Assembly (NCBI RefSeq): GCF_001641615.1
Contig: NZ_LRRU01000023.1
Coordinates: 124,001-188,000 of the forward strand
Length of the DNA stretch: 64,000 nucleotides
Origin: Pseudoalteromonas gelatinilytica
GTDB taxonomy: Bacteria; Pseudomonadota; Gammaproteobacteria; Enterobacterales; Alteromonadaceae
Direction: 5' to 3'
Shown: positions 16,046 to 25,586 of the stretch, piece by piece
Layout of the letters: each line of letters starts with the position of its first letter
How positions within the stretch are numbered: the first letter of the stretch is position 1
Program-made: the position numbers and the translations under genes
Notes under the pieces: model-generated
What the model saw: only the letters and a program-made list of their open reading frames with translations
Told to the model about the DNA's origin: nothing
Databases searched by the model: none

Positions 16046-17962
16046 CTAATTGATCTGTTCTAAAAACGCGTTTGCCATTGCTAAGTCGCGCGTGCGGCGC
16101 ATGGGTGGCAAACTTTTTAAAAATACTTGGCCGTAATGGCGTGTTACTAGGCGGTTATCACAAATAACCAACACACCTTTATCTTTACTATCGCGAATAA
16201 GTCGCCCTACCCCTTGCTTTAATGCAATCACCGCTTGAGGTAATTGAATATGTGCAAATGGGTCTTTGCCTTGTAACTGGCAATCTTGCATTTTTGCTTG
16301 CAATAAAGGGTCATCTGGTGCGGCAAACGGCAATTTGTCAATGATAACACAACTTAATGTACTGCCTCTAACATCTACGCCTTCCCAAAATGAGGCTGTG
16401 CCGAGTAAAACGGCATTACCGTGACGGGTAAACTTCTCAAGGATAATGCGTTTAGACATTTGCCCTTGCATATAAACCGGATAATCCATTTGTGTAGTTA
16501 ACCCTTCCGCCACTAAATGCATCATACGATAGCTAGTAAACAGCACAAAGCAGCGACCTTTTGCTGATTTAATCAACTCAAGGGTCAGCTTGATAATTGC
16601 GTGGGGCATATTATTCGCATGAGACTCAGGTAAGTAGCGCGGCAAACAAAGTAGTGCTTGTTGTTGATAATCAAACGGACTTTCAACAATCATGCTTTGC
16701 GTTGGTTTTAAGCCAAGGCTAGCGTTAAAGTGCGCTAAGTCGTTATCGACCGATAAAGTCGCCGATGTAAACACAAAACCTGCCCCAGTGTCTTTCATCA
16801 TTTGTGCGAATTTAGCCGATACATTAAGTGGTGTAATGTTTACCGTTAGGTATCGGCGAGTGGTTTCGTACCAATAACTATAGCCCGTTTGTGCGGTATC
16901 AAATACCCGCTCTAACTGACCTTTAAAGGCCAGTGTACGCTCAAACGGATGCTCTATTTTTTCGCTACGGTCTAAGCATAACTTTAAAACTTGGTATAAA
17001 AAGTCGAGGTCGCTAATGACCCGGTGCAGTGCAGCACAAATCTCTTTATCGGCCAGTTTTTCACGCCAGTCACCACGGCTACCATCAACCCCGAACTGTA
17101 AGCGTAAATCTGCCACGCTGGTTTCTAACTTGTTGAGGGTTTTACCTAATTGCAGCATATCTGGGATATCTGCACGGTATATTGCTCGTAAGTCATTAAT
17201 TAAATCCACCAGCTTTTTAGTGCTAACACTTTCACCAAAATAGTCACTGGCAATTTCACTAAGCTGATGCGCCTCATCAAAAATATAGGCATCTGCCGTA
17301 GGCATTAATTCAGCAAAACCCGTGTCTTTTACAGCCATATCGGCAAAGAATAAATGATGGTTGATCACCACCACATCGGCTTCCATGGCATTTAAGCGGG
17401 CTTTACGAATATAGCAATCTTGAAAATCGGGGCACTCTTTACCCAAACAGTTATCAGCGGTTGAGCTAACATAAGGCAGTACCTTGGCATCTTCTTCTAT
17501 GCCAATACAATCTGCCAAATCGCCGGAACGGGTTTCACTTGCAAACTTTGCTACCATCGCGAGTTGATGCATTACATCAGGATCATCAGTTGGCACATGC
17601 GCAACATGCTGACTTAAACGATACGTACACAAATAATTTGCGCGGCCTTTTAAAAGGGCGACTTTTTTAGTGGCGCTCAGTGCTTTGACTAAATTGGGTA
17701 AATCACGGTGAAACAACTGCTCTTGTAGTGCTTTTGAACCCGTAGAGATGATGGTTTTGCCTTTTGATTTTAACGCAGGCGCTAAGTAAGCATAGGTTTT
17801 ACCCGTGCCTGTGCCCGCCTCAACCACTAATTGGTGACGTTTTTTTAAGGCATCGTCAACTGCAACAGCCATATCAATTTGTGGCTGCCGAGGAGTATAT
17901 CCATCAAGAGAAAGTGCAAGGGGGCCAGTGGCACTGAAAAGTTGTTTGATAAACTTCGCCAA
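16046..17962 (-). CDS. yoaA: ATP-dependent DNA helicase YoaA (DinG/XPD-like, iron-sulfur)
   Basis: YoaA is a superfamily 2 XPD-like 5'-3' helicase linked to DNA damage tolerance. The 638-residue protein has Walker A VEAGTGTGKTYAYLAP, the four iron-sulfur cysteines in NYLCTYRL and CLGKECPDFQDC, the DEAH box FDEAHQLSE, the arginine-finger motif VGRLIRDSKDKGVLVICD, and LGTASFWEGVDVRG. E. coli YoaA has nearly the same length. The start appears to be TTG at 17962; no good ribosome binding site or ATG is found upstream in frame, so the N-terminus is uncertain by a few residues. Confidence 0.95.
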   Translation of the reverse strand: MAKFIKQLFSATGPLALSLDGYTPRQPQIDMAVAVDDALKKRHQLVVEAGTGTGKTYAYLAPALKSKGKTIISTGSKALQEQLFHRDLPNLVKALSATKKVALLKGRANYLCTYRLSQHVAHVPTDDPDVMHQLAMVAKFASETRSGDLADCIGIEEDAKVLPYVSSTADNCLGKECPDFQDCYIRKARLNAMEADVVVINHHLFFADMAVKDTGFAELMPTADAYIFDEAHQLSEIASDYFGESVSTKKLVDLINDLRAIYRADIPDMLQLGKTLNKLETSVADLRLQFGVDGSRGDWREKLADKEICAALHRVISDLDFLYQVLKLCLDRSEKIEHPFERTLAFKGQLERVFDTAQTGYSYWYETTRRYLTVNITPLNVSAKFAQMMKDTGAGFVFTSATLSVDNDLAHFNASLGLKPTQSMIVESPFDYQQQALLCLPRYLPESHANNMPHAIIKLTLELIKSAKGRCFVLFTSYRMMHLVAEGLTTQMDYPVYMQGQMSKRIILEKFTRHGNAVLLGTASFWEGVDVRGSTLSCVIIDKLPFAAPDDPLLQAKMQDCQLQGKDPFAHIQLPQAVIALKQGVGRLIRDSKDKGVLVICDNRLVTRHYGQVFLKSLPPMRRTRDLAMANAFLEQIN

Positions 17963-18018
17963 TAGATTAAAAGTGATGGGCAGATTTTACGTAACTGACT
18001 TGCCAAGGGCAAGACTAA

Positions 18019-18041
18019 ATGAGGAAGCAAGGCTTCCTCAT
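18019..18041 (-). terminator. Hairpin after M28 peptidase gene
   Basis: ATGAGGAAGC (18019-18028) pairs with GCTTCCTCAT (18032-18041) with a three-base loop. The T-run on the minus strand is short (ATTTAG), so it is a moderate terminator between the M28 gene and yoaA. Confidence 0.6.
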
Positions 18042-18066
18042 GGTTAAAAGTATGATTGCATTTAAA

Positions 18067-19929
18067 TCATTGTCCTTGAATCGTTAATGTCACGCCTGAT
18101 GCAGCTCGGTAACCCTGTAAATCTATGTACCAAGTTCCACTTTGTGGGTTATCAAATTGACAACTTTCTTCGTTACCATTTTTGTAAGGCCGACATAGAT
18201 AATTTGAACTTGTTGACGCTGAGCCATAGTTAACATACAAATCTGAATCGCCACTACCGCCAGTAATCGTCACCGTTAAATTACTAAGGCCTGCCGGTAT
18301 TTGTTGAGTAAAGCGCTGCCAACTACCGGTAGCGACACTCACGTTTGTCTCAGTTCGATCAACGTTGTCGCCGCCACCTGAGGTGCTATAACTTCCCGTG
18401 AGTGACACATTCGAAATCTCATTCCACGCTTCAACCATTACATGATACGTGCCAGTTTGAACTGACGACATCACACAGCTTTCATTACTTGTAGAGGTTG
18501 TGCTTTTACAATCAAAGTCCTGTAAGGTCGGCTTACTGCCAAATTTAACGTATAAATCGGCATCACCAGAGCCCCCCTCAGTTACAAACTCAAGGTTACT
18601 GCTCATTGCAGGTACTTCAAGCGTAAAGAATAGCTGCTCTTTTGCTGCGCCCGCCAAACCCGTTTTAGCTACGCCATTTTCAAGCTGATTAGTCGGCTCA
18701 GTTACCACATCACCAGCGTTCTTTGCCATTTCAGCAACATAGCTCACAGCTAGTTTTGCAAACTTACTCGCGTGAGCCGCATCAAATTGGGCATCATTTG
18801 ATGTGTGGATCAAAGGGTTAATGTCACTCATTGTTGATTCAAATGGCATTGAGGCGGCAAACCCTTGTTGATACCAAGAGGCATGATCTGAGCAGCCATA
18901 ACCACATTGATCAAAGCCATAGCTCACTGTGGGCTGATAAGCATCAAGCAACTGCGATAAATACTGATTTTGCGATGAGTTTGTGTAATCCGTCATCATC
19001 ACAATATCTGTGCTGCTGCCGTTATTACCAGTCATATCAAACTGCACCATGCCTACAACATTCTTACCCAGTGTTTTATAACTTTGAGCAATATCTTTTG
19101 AGCCTCTAAGGCCTACTTCTTCAGCGGCAAAACCCATAATTTGTATGGTCCGCTGAGGTTGGTAGTTATTTTCCACTATTGCTTTTAGGGTTTGTGTGAG
19201 CACTGCAATACCCGAGGCATTATCATCTGCACCAGGAGCTCGACCATTGCTTGGATTAGACTGATTGATTGAGTCTAAATGACCACCAATAATGACGATT
19301 TCATCTGCTTTTTCTGCACCAGGAATGGTCACAATAACTGATGATTGAGAAAAGCTATGGTTAAAATACTCAACAGTTATATCACTGCGGCTACTGGCTA
19401 TTTGTTGCCAATGGCCCTTTAACCAATCTGCTGCATCAACACCACTTTGCACTGCATAATATCGGTTATGAAAGTTCATCATGCTATTAACCGTATCACT
19501 CAGTTCACTACTATCAATCGATGATAGTAGCGCATTAACTGTCGCGGCATTATCAATACTGTAATTAACAAGGCTCGCATTCATTGTACCTTGCGAAACC
19601 GCATTTAATTGCTGAGTATAAAGCTCGGCATCTGCTAATGATTCATGGGCGACAAAACCACCGCAGCGATGATAGTTATCGTGCATAAACTCACTTAAAC
19701 CAGCAATATCCTGCTTGTTAACGCGCATAAAATTAACTTGATTCAAAGCCGATTTTTGCATCGCAAAATTACTGCTTTGTTTACGTTTACTCACTGTATC
19801 TTGTTGAAAATGTTGTGCAGCAAGGGCATCAATGGTGACCCAAATTGTTTCGTCTTGCGCTGCATAACTTACTTGGCTCAGTGATAGCGTGGCAAAACCC
19901 ACGAGGCACTGCGTTAGACGGGTTGTCAT
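18067..19929 (-). CDS. Secreted M28 family zinc aminopeptidase with two PPC domains
   Basis: A signal peptide (ending SQVSYAA) is followed by a propeptide and an M28 catalytic domain. Co-catalytic zinc ligands are visible in order: His in IGGHLDSINQ, Asp in PGADDNASGIAVL, the Glu pair in GFAAEEVGLRGS, Asp in VQFDMTGN and His in YGCSDHASWYQQG. Two bacterial pre-peptidase C-terminal (PPC) domains follow, from about residues 420 and 525, containing GGSGDADLYVKFG and GGSGDSDLYVNYG. ATG at 19929 sits 6 bases after AAGGA; an upstream TTG is less likely. Expected role: release of N-terminal amino acids from peptides outside the cell, complementing the M4 protease next to it. Confidence 0.92.
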   Translation of the reverse strand: MTTRLTQCLVGFATLSLSQVSYAAQDETIWVTIDALAAQHFQQDTVSKRKQSSNFAMQKSALNQVNFMRVNKQDIAGLSEFMHDNYHRCGGFVAHESLADAELYTQQLNAVSQGTMNASLVNYSIDNAATVNALLSSIDSSELSDTVNSMMNFHNRYYAVQSGVDAADWLKGHWQQIASSRSDITVEYFNHSFSQSSVIVTIPGAEKADEIVIIGGHLDSINQSNPSNGRAPGADDNASGIAVLTQTLKAIVENNYQPQRTIQIMGFAAEEVGLRGSKDIAQSYKTLGKNVVGMVQFDMTGNNGSSTDIVMMTDYTNSSQNQYLSQLLDAYQPTVSYGFDQCGYGCSDHASWYQQGFAASMPFESTMSDINPLIHTSNDAQFDAAHASKFAKLAVSYVAEMAKNAGDVVTEPTNQLENGVAKTGLAGAAKEQLFFTLEVPAMSSNLEFVTEGGSGDADLYVKFGSKPTLQDFDCKSTTSTSNESCVMSSVQTGTYHVMVEAWNEISNVSLTGSYSTSGGGDNVDRTETNVSVATGSWQRFTQQIPAGLSNLTVTITGGSGDSDLYVNYGSASTSSNYLCRPYKNGNEESCQFDNPQSGTWYIDLQGYRAASGVTLTIQGQ

Positions 19930-19964
19930 AATCAATCCTTTTATGATCTGTATTTTAATAAAAT

Positions 19965-19987
19965 AAAAAAGGGAGCCGAAGCTCCCT
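19965..19987 (-). terminator. Intrinsic terminator of the M4 protease gene
   Basis: On the minus strand AGGGAGC, a TTCG tetraloop and GCTCCCT are followed by a run of T (complement of 19965-19970). It stands 10 bases after the M4 stop and before the M28 start, so the two proteases are mostly separate transcripts. Confidence 0.9.
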
Positions 19988-19997
19988 AAAAGGGTGG

Positions 19998-22193
19998 CTA
20001 GTTAGCCGAAATGGTGAGAGTTACACCACTTGCAGCGCGATAGCCGCGAAGGTCGATATACCAAGTACCCGCTTGTGGGTTTGTAAATGTACAGGTTTCG
20101 CTATTGCCGTTTTTATAAGGACGGCAGTCATAGCTAGATGTTGTCGATTGCGAACCAAAGTTCACATACAAGTCAGCATCACCAGAGCCTCCAGAAATAG
20201 TCACATCCAGTGACGAGTAACCCGCATCGAGGTCTTGCGTGAAACGAGTCCAGCTATTTGTACCAACACTTAAGTTAGACTCAGTGCGGTTAATTGGTGT
20301 TACACCACCACCGCTGCCCGAATCAAAGCTACCTGTAAGTGATACACCTGAAATTTGATTCCACGCTTCTACCATTACATAGTAAGTACCCGCTTGCACA
20401 TTACTAATAGCGCAGCTTTCTGTGCTAGTAGATGAAGTGCTTTTACAATCAAAGTTGCTCAGTGTTGGTTTTGCGCCATACATAACGTAAAGGTCTGCAT
20501 CACCACTTCCACCAGTTGTATTGAATTGTAAATTCGTTGCACCTGCTGGCACTTCAAGAGTAAAGAACATTTGATCTTTCGCTGCACCACTGATCCCTGT
20601 GCGCGCAACGCCATTAGTTAGTTCTTCATCACCGCTTGGAGGTGGCTCAGTCGTGCCACAGCTACTACCCGCACTTAAGCTTGAAGTCACACCCACCGCC
20701 GCAAGTGCCGCTTGAACATCGGCTGGGTCATAGCTTAAATCACACGCCGCATCCATCACGCCATTACCTGCTAAATCCCAGTTTGTGCTGGCTGTCCAGT
20801 AAAGTTGGTTAGCACGCGCCATCACAACAAATGCCTTTTGAGTATCCCAACCTGGTGTGGTCGCAAGGTTATAAAATGCCTTGTTGAATACACCTGAGCT
20901 GTAGTGCACATCCATACCAGAGTAGTAATTGTTTTGATGGTCAATCGAGCTGCCATCTTGGGTTGGGTTATTCATGTAACGTAGTGCACCGTTACCTTTA
21001 AAGATTTCCTGACCCACTAACCAATCGTTTGAGCCTTTCATATAAAACTCAGCCGCTTCACCTGCCATATCAGAGAACGCTTCGTTCAAACCACCAGATT
21101 TACCTGAATAAACGAGGCCTGAGTTTTGTTCGGTAAAACCATGGCTTACTTCATGCGCCGAGACATCAAGACTAACCAGTGGGTAGAAGGTATTTTGACC
21201 ATCACCAAAGGTCATAGCACTACCATCCCAAAACGCATTTTCGTAATTACTGCCGTAATGAACGCGCATTTGCAATTGGAAAGTTAATGGCGCAGTGCCA
21301 ACCCAATCGTTATACATATTAAAAATTACGTTACCGAAATAATGCGCATCATTTAAAGGCGAGTACGCACCGTTAATTTCTTTAAAGGTATTTTCTGGGC
21401 ATGTAAACGAATATGCTGTCGAACCACTTGTACCACCATTTAGGTTAATGGTTTTTACATTGGCGTTGTTCATCGTACAAGTGCTGCCCGACTGAGCAAC
21501 ATCTAGGCTGTCAAAATCAGTACCATAAATGTATTTACCCGTTTTTAAGTTACCACCTGGGCCTGTTGCACTGGCATGTTGTAAGTTATCGAAGCTAAAT
21601 AAAACTTCACCACTATTGGCATCAATAATTTGATACGGACGAGATGGGTTGTCGCCATACGTCACATAAGACACTTCATACACGAGGTGTGCAACACTGT
21701 CCTCATCTAGCCAAATAGCTAAACGTGATTGTTCATTATGCTTTTTTAACCCAACTGATTTAATTGCAGCCGGTGAGTTAGCAAGGCCTTTTGCCATTGC
21801 TTTTTTCTTGTTTAGTGCCGGAGACACTGAGTCGATGTCGGCGGCAATGTCATACACCGCTGCACCATGTGCGCGCTTTAATTGGCCATTACCATCAAAT
21901 GTAAGGCTAACCGTATCGCCGATAACAGGTAGACCTTGATACATCTGCTGATAACGGCGCGTGGTGTTGCCGTTACTGGTTTTGATTTCTTTTAATACAA
22001 CTAAATCATTCCCTGCACCTAAACCAACTAACTGATTTGGATTTGCACTCAATACTGATGATGCATTGGTTTGCAAAGCTTGGTTAATCCCTGTTTGTTC
22101 GTTTAGGTATTTCTTGTTCGCAGCTACTGCACTTGTTGCTTGAGTCAAAGCAAAAGCAGCAAGAGTTGCTAATGTGATTTTAGATAAATTCAC
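19998..22193 (-). CDS. Secreted M4 family metalloprotease (thermolysin/vibriolysin type) with two PPC domains
   Basis: The 731-residue precursor has a signal peptide (ending TSAVAA), an FTP/PepSY-like propeptide (LVVLKEIKTSNGNTTRRYQQ, then LVYEVSYVTYG) and a thermolysin-type catalytic domain. The zinc motif is HEVSH at residues 347-351 with the third ligand Glu371 in GGLNEAFSD; the catalytic C-terminal His region reads YYSGMDVHYSSGVFNKAFYN. Two PPC domains follow, very similar to those of the M28 protein. GTG start at 22193 behind CGGAGC. It should be an abundant extracellular endoprotease whose propeptide and PPC parts are removed on maturation. Confidence 0.95.
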   Translation of the reverse strand: MNLSKITLATLAAFALTQATSAVAANKKYLNEQTGINQALQTNASSVLSANPNQLVGLGAGNDLVVLKEIKTSNGNTTRRYQQMYQGLPVIGDTVSLTFDGNGQLKRAHGAAVYDIAADIDSVSPALNKKKAMAKGLANSPAAIKSVGLKKHNEQSRLAIWLDEDSVAHLVYEVSYVTYGDNPSRPYQIIDANSGEVLFSFDNLQHASATGPGGNLKTGKYIYGTDFDSLDVAQSGSTCTMNNANVKTINLNGGTSGSTAYSFTCPENTFKEINGAYSPLNDAHYFGNVIFNMYNDWVGTAPLTFQLQMRVHYGSNYENAFWDGSAMTFGDGQNTFYPLVSLDVSAHEVSHGFTEQNSGLVYSGKSGGLNEAFSDMAGEAAEFYMKGSNDWLVGQEIFKGNGALRYMNNPTQDGSSIDHQNNYYSGMDVHYSSGVFNKAFYNLATTPGWDTQKAFVVMARANQLYWTASTNWDLAGNGVMDAACDLSYDPADVQAALAAVGVTSSLSAGSSCGTTEPPPSGDEELTNGVARTGISGAAKDQMFFTLEVPAGATNLQFNTTGGSGDADLYVMYGAKPTLSNFDCKSTSSTSTESCAISNVQAGTYYVMVEAWNQISGVSLTGSFDSGSGGGVTPINRTESNLSVGTNSWTRFTQDLDAGYSSLDVTISGGSGDADLYVNFGSQSTTSSYDCRPYKNGNSETCTFTNPQAGTWYIDLRGYRAASGVTLTISAN

Positions 22194-22555
22194 GTTTACG
22201 CTCCGTTAGATTGTTATGTATTTAATATTTTCCTAGTAACCGGACTGCACTGTTCCCGATTAGTGACCAGCCTAGATTGAATGGAGCGAAATTGAAAATG
22301 AAACAAAAAATTTACATTTAAAGTATTCAAAAAACCATAAACATACAAAAAAAACAATAAGTTAAACTTTGAATTGTGATTATTTTGTTAATTAAACAAC
22401 CCCTAAATGTAAAAATATGATTACAGATCGTTAACAAATTAGACACATTCGTACCTGTTTTATTTTTAGCTACAACAAAATAGATCATCATTAAGTATTG
22501 AAAAAAGCAAAGCCAAGCATATAATAAGCAAACGTTACTATATGGTTTGTTTACT
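22194..22555. other. Divergent intergenic region, M4 protease and MarR operon promoters
   Basis: This 362-base, very AT-rich gap lies between the M4 gene and the marR-type gene. The right end carries a clear promoter and palindrome for the efflux operon, described separately. The left two thirds must contain the protease promoter, but no box pair is convincing. No open frame is seen. Confidence 0.6.
22498..22525 (+). promoter_or_regulatory. Sigma-70 type promoter of the MarR-EmrAB operon
   Basis: TTGAAA at 22498-22503 and a perfect TATAAT at 22520-22525 are separated by 16 bases. Transcription should start near 22532, giving a leader of only about 24 bases. Confidence 0.75.
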
Positions 22556-22557
22556 AT
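22521..22557. promoter_or_regulatory. Imperfect palindrome, probable MarR operator
   Basis: ATAATAAGCAAAC (22521-22533) is inverted as GTTTGTTTACTAT (22545-22557) with 11 of 13 positions matching and an 11-base centre. It covers the -10 box, the likely start site and the first bases of the marR ATG, the classic place for an autorepressor. Confidence 0.7.
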
Positions 22558-22981
22558 GTCTAATTACAACTGTAGCTTTTTACTCGCGGATGTTACGCGA
22601 TTAATGCGCCGAAACTTTATCCAGCAATTAGAAGGCTCATCAATAACCCTCGCACAAGCAAAAGCACTCAAGTACGTCGCCCGACAACAAGGTGTTAGAC
22701 AGGTTGAATTAGCCGACAAACTCGAAGTACAACCTATGACTCTGGCAAGGCTAATAGACCAACTTGAGCAACAACAATTAGTTGAGCGTCGTCCTGATCC
22801 GAGTGACCGTCGTGCCTACCTTATTTATTTAACCGAGCACGCTGATGATCATCTAAAAGAAATTGAGCTAGCGGGTAATAAGGTCATCGAACATGCTCTT
22901 GGTGATTTGAGCCAACAGCAAGCTGACGAGTTTAAACACGCCCTACAAATTATCCGTAACACTTTGCTAAACAAAGAATAA
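22556..22981 (+). CDS. MarR family transcriptional regulator
   Basis: The protein of 141 residues has a winged helix fold: ITLAQAKALKYVARQQGVRQ leads into VELADKLEVQPMTLARLIDQ (recognition helix) and the wing RRPDPSDRRAYLIYLT, a strong MarR signature. It precedes emrA-type and emrB-type pump genes and is expected to repress them until a toxic ligand binds. The ATG at 22556 is chosen over a TTG nine bases upstream; neither has a clear ribosome binding site, which fits a short leader blocked by the operator. Confidence 0.92.
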   Translation: MSNYNCSFLLADVTRLMRRNFIQQLEGSSITLAQAKALKYVARQQGVRQVELADKLEVQPMTLARLIDQLEQQQLVERRPDPSDRRAYLIYLTEHADDHLKEIELAGNKVIEHALGDLSQQQADEFKHALQIIRNTLLNKE

Positions 22982-22994
22982 TGCAGGAGTAACT

Positions 22995-24035
22995 ATGCAA
23001 GCGTCGAGCAAAAGCAATGGCTTAAAACGTGCCTTTCTGTTAGTTGGAATACCGGCAGTAATGGCTGTTATTGGTGGCTATCTATATTTAGCTGGAGGTC
23101 AAACCGTCGAAACTGATAATGCCTATGTAAAGGCTGATATAGTGCGTGTAAGCCCAGAAGTTTCGGGCGTGGTTGATCAAATTTTTGTCAAAGAAAACCA
23201 AGTTGTCGAACAAGGCCAACTGTTATTTAGTTTAGATCAAACGCCTTATAAAATGGCTGTTGCACAAGCAGAAGCAAAAGTTGCGCAAGTAAAAACAACC
23301 CTAGCTGAGCTTAAAGCGAGTTACCATCAAAAAGAAGCGATTATAGCGTTAGCTAACAGCCACTTAAATTTCACCGAAAAAGAGCAAAAGCGTCAACAAG
23401 ACCTACTGACAAAACATTATGTTTCAGCCTCTGAATACGATGAAGCAGATCAAAACCGTGATCTAGCCCGCTTAGGTGTCGTAGCACAACAAGCGGATCT
23501 TGAGCGTATCGCTCAATCATTAGGTGGCTCAGTCGATGCCCCCGTTGAACAACACCCGGATTACAAAGCCGCGATTGCTCAACTCGATCAAGCTAAGTTA
23601 AACCTTGAGCGAACAAACATTTATGCACCATTGACGGGGATTGTTAGCGAGCCGCCTAAGCATGGCCAATACCTTGCGACCGGTAATGCTGCGATGACAC
23701 AAGTGTCTCGTCAGCATCTTTGGCTAGAGGCTAACTTAACCGAGAAAGAGCTTACTTATGTTCGCCAAGGGCAAGCTGTTGATATTGAGATTGATACCTA
23801 CCCAGATCTGCATTGGCATGGGGTTGTTGATAGCTTAAGTCCAGCCACCAGCGCAGAGTTTTCAATTTTACCGGCGCAAAATGGTACTGGTAACTGGGTA
23901 AAAGTGGCGCAACGTGTTCCTGTTCGCATTAGTATTGAGCAATCGGCTGATTTACCTGAGTTAAGAGCAGGTTTAAGCGCAATTCCACATATTGAAACAG
24001 GTCATAAACGCAGCCTTTTCGGTATTACGCTGTAG
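22995..24035 (+). CDS. EmrA-type HlyD membrane fusion protein of an efflux pump
   Basis: The 346-residue protein has one N-terminal membrane helix (AFLLVGIPAVMAVIGGYLYL), the biotinyl-lipoyl motif VSGVVDQIFVKENQVVEQGQ, a coiled-coil hairpin (about residues 85-195) and a returning lipoyl half, NIYAPLTGIVSEPPKHGQ. It links the inner-membrane pump to an outer-membrane TolC-type channel. It lies 13 bases after marR and 7 before the MFS gene. ATG preceded by CAGGAG. Confidence 0.93.
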   Translation: MQASSKSNGLKRAFLLVGIPAVMAVIGGYLYLAGGQTVETDNAYVKADIVRVSPEVSGVVDQIFVKENQVVEQGQLLFSLDQTPYKMAVAQAEAKVAQVKTTLAELKASYHQKEAIIALANSHLNFTEKEQKRQQDLLTKHYVSASEYDEADQNRDLARLGVVAQQADLERIAQSLGGSVDAPVEQHPDYKAAIAQLDQAKLNLERTNIYAPLTGIVSEPPKHGQYLATGNAAMTQVSRQHLWLEANLTEKELTYVRQGQAVDIEIDTYPDLHWHGVVDSLSPATSAEFSILPAQNGTGNWVKVAQRVPVRISIEQSADLPELRAGLSAIPHIETGHKRSLFGITL

Positions 24036-24042
24036 GCCTACC

Positions 24043-25575
24043 ATGACGCAATCAACCACAGCAGATAGCAACGAGAACGCTGATGGCCACAAAGGACTGA
24101 TTGCCATCTCAGTAATGCTTGCAACGATTATGCAAGCACTCGATACCACTATTGCCAACGTCGCCTTGCCCCATATGCAAGGTGCCATGGGGGCAAGCCA
24201 AGACCAAATTTCTTGGGTTTTAACGTCTTATATTGTTGCAGCCGCAATATGCATGCCTTTAACCGGTATTTTAACAGCTAAATTTGGCCGAAAACGCGTG
24301 TTTAGTTGGTCGGTTATTGGTTTTACCGTGGCCTCGATGCTTTGCGGTGCGGCGCAAAATCTTGACCAAATAATTTTATTTCGATTATTACAGGGTGTCT
24401 TTGGCGCCAGTTTAGTCCCGCTTTCTCAATCAGTGTTACTCGACACCTACCCTGTAGAAAAACATGGTTCAGCCATGGCAATGTGGGGTGTCGGTGTGAT
24501 GCTTGGGCCAATTTTAGGCCCTTCATTAGGTGGCTGGTTGACTGAGTACTATAACTGGCGCTGGGTGTTTTATATCAATTTACCATTTGGTATTTTGGCG
24601 TGGTTAGGTATCTCAAGTTTTGTTAAAGAAACTGCGATTGATAATTCAAGGCGCTTTGATTACCTGGGCTTTGCCTTTTTAGCTATCGCGATTGGTGCTT
24701 TACAAATGATGCTAGACAGAGGTCAATCAGAAGATTGGTTTGCGAGTTCAGAAATCGTCGTTGAAGCCATTTTAGCAATAGGTGCATTTTATTTGTTTGT
24801 TGCACATATTTTTACTAAATCACACCCGTTTATAGACCCGGCCATTTTTCAAGACCGTAATTTTACCATTGGTATTATCTTCATTTTTATCATCGGTATT
24901 ATACTGCTTGCGACTATGGCGTTACTCCCCCCGTTTATGCAATCGCTCATGGGATACCCAGTAATCGATGTTGGGCTATTGCTTGCTCCACGCGGTATGG
25001 GCACCATGGTTGCGATGATCATCGTAGGTAAGCTTTCGGGTAAAGTCGACATTCGTTACAAACTTTTACTCGGGCTTGGCTTAACCGTGTTTTCGCTATG
25101 GCAAATGACGTTATTTACCCGTGATAGTAGTTCATTCGATATTATTAGTACTGGGGTGATACAAGGCATGGGATTAGGCTTTTTATTTGTGCCTCTATCA
25201 ACTATTAGCTTTGCGACATTAGAGCCAAAATACCGCAATGAAGGGACCGCTTTATTTAGTCTGATGCGTAACATTGGCAGTAGTATTGGTATTTCGATTG
25301 TGATGACTTACTTAGCGCAGCGAATGCAGATCAATCATGCATTTTTCAGCGAGTTTATAACGCCATTTAATCAATCTTTACAACAGGCTGCGAATGCTGG
25401 TCTGGTCAATACTGATTCTGCAAAAGGACTTAGCCAACTCAACGCCATGGTTAATCAAGAAGCAGCAACACTAGCCTACCTGCAAGACTTTAGATTAATG
25501 ATGTGGATCACCTTAGCTGCCACGCCGTTAATCTTATTATTCAGCAGTAAAAAACCAAGTTTACAACCCGCATAG
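24043..25575 (+). CDS. EmrB/QacA-type MFS drug:H+ antiporter (DHA2, 14 helices)
   Basis: The protein of 510 residues has about 14 membrane segments and the DHA2 motifs LDTTIANVALPHMQGAMGAS in helix 1 and GVMLGPILGPSLGGWLTEYY in helix 5, with GRKRVF in loop 2-3. It should export amphipathic drugs or toxic organics together with the EmrA-type protein. An in-frame methionine 17 codons upstream lies inside emrA and is not used; the ATG at 24043 follows the emrA stop by 7 bases. Confidence 0.93.
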   Translation: MTQSTTADSNENADGHKGLIAISVMLATIMQALDTTIANVALPHMQGAMGASQDQISWVLTSYIVAAAICMPLTGILTAKFGRKRVFSWSVIGFTVASMLCGAAQNLDQIILFRLLQGVFGASLVPLSQSVLLDTYPVEKHGSAMAMWGVGVMLGPILGPSLGGWLTEYYNWRWVFYINLPFGILAWLGISSFVKETAIDNSRRFDYLGFAFLAIAIGALQMMLDRGQSEDWFASSEIVVEAILAIGAFYLFVAHIFTKSHPFIDPAIFQDRNFTIGIIFIFIIGIILLATMALLPPFMQSLMGYPVIDVGLLLAPRGMGTMVAMIIVGKLSGKVDIRYKLLLGLGLTVFSLWQMTLFTRDSSSFDIISTGVIQGMGLGFLFVPLSTISFATLEPKYRNEGTALFSLMRNIGSSIGISIVMTYLAQRMQINHAFFSEFITPFNQSLQQAANAGLVNTDSAKGLSQLNAMVNQEAATLAYLQDFRLMMWITLAATPLILLFSSKKPSLQPA

Positions 25576-25586
25576 CCTTATATTTT

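Noticed and set aside
23992..24042. A longer start for the EmrB-type protein inside emrA.
   Set aside because: The added residues are not hydrophobic or conserved in type, and the ATG at 24043 is the family-like start.
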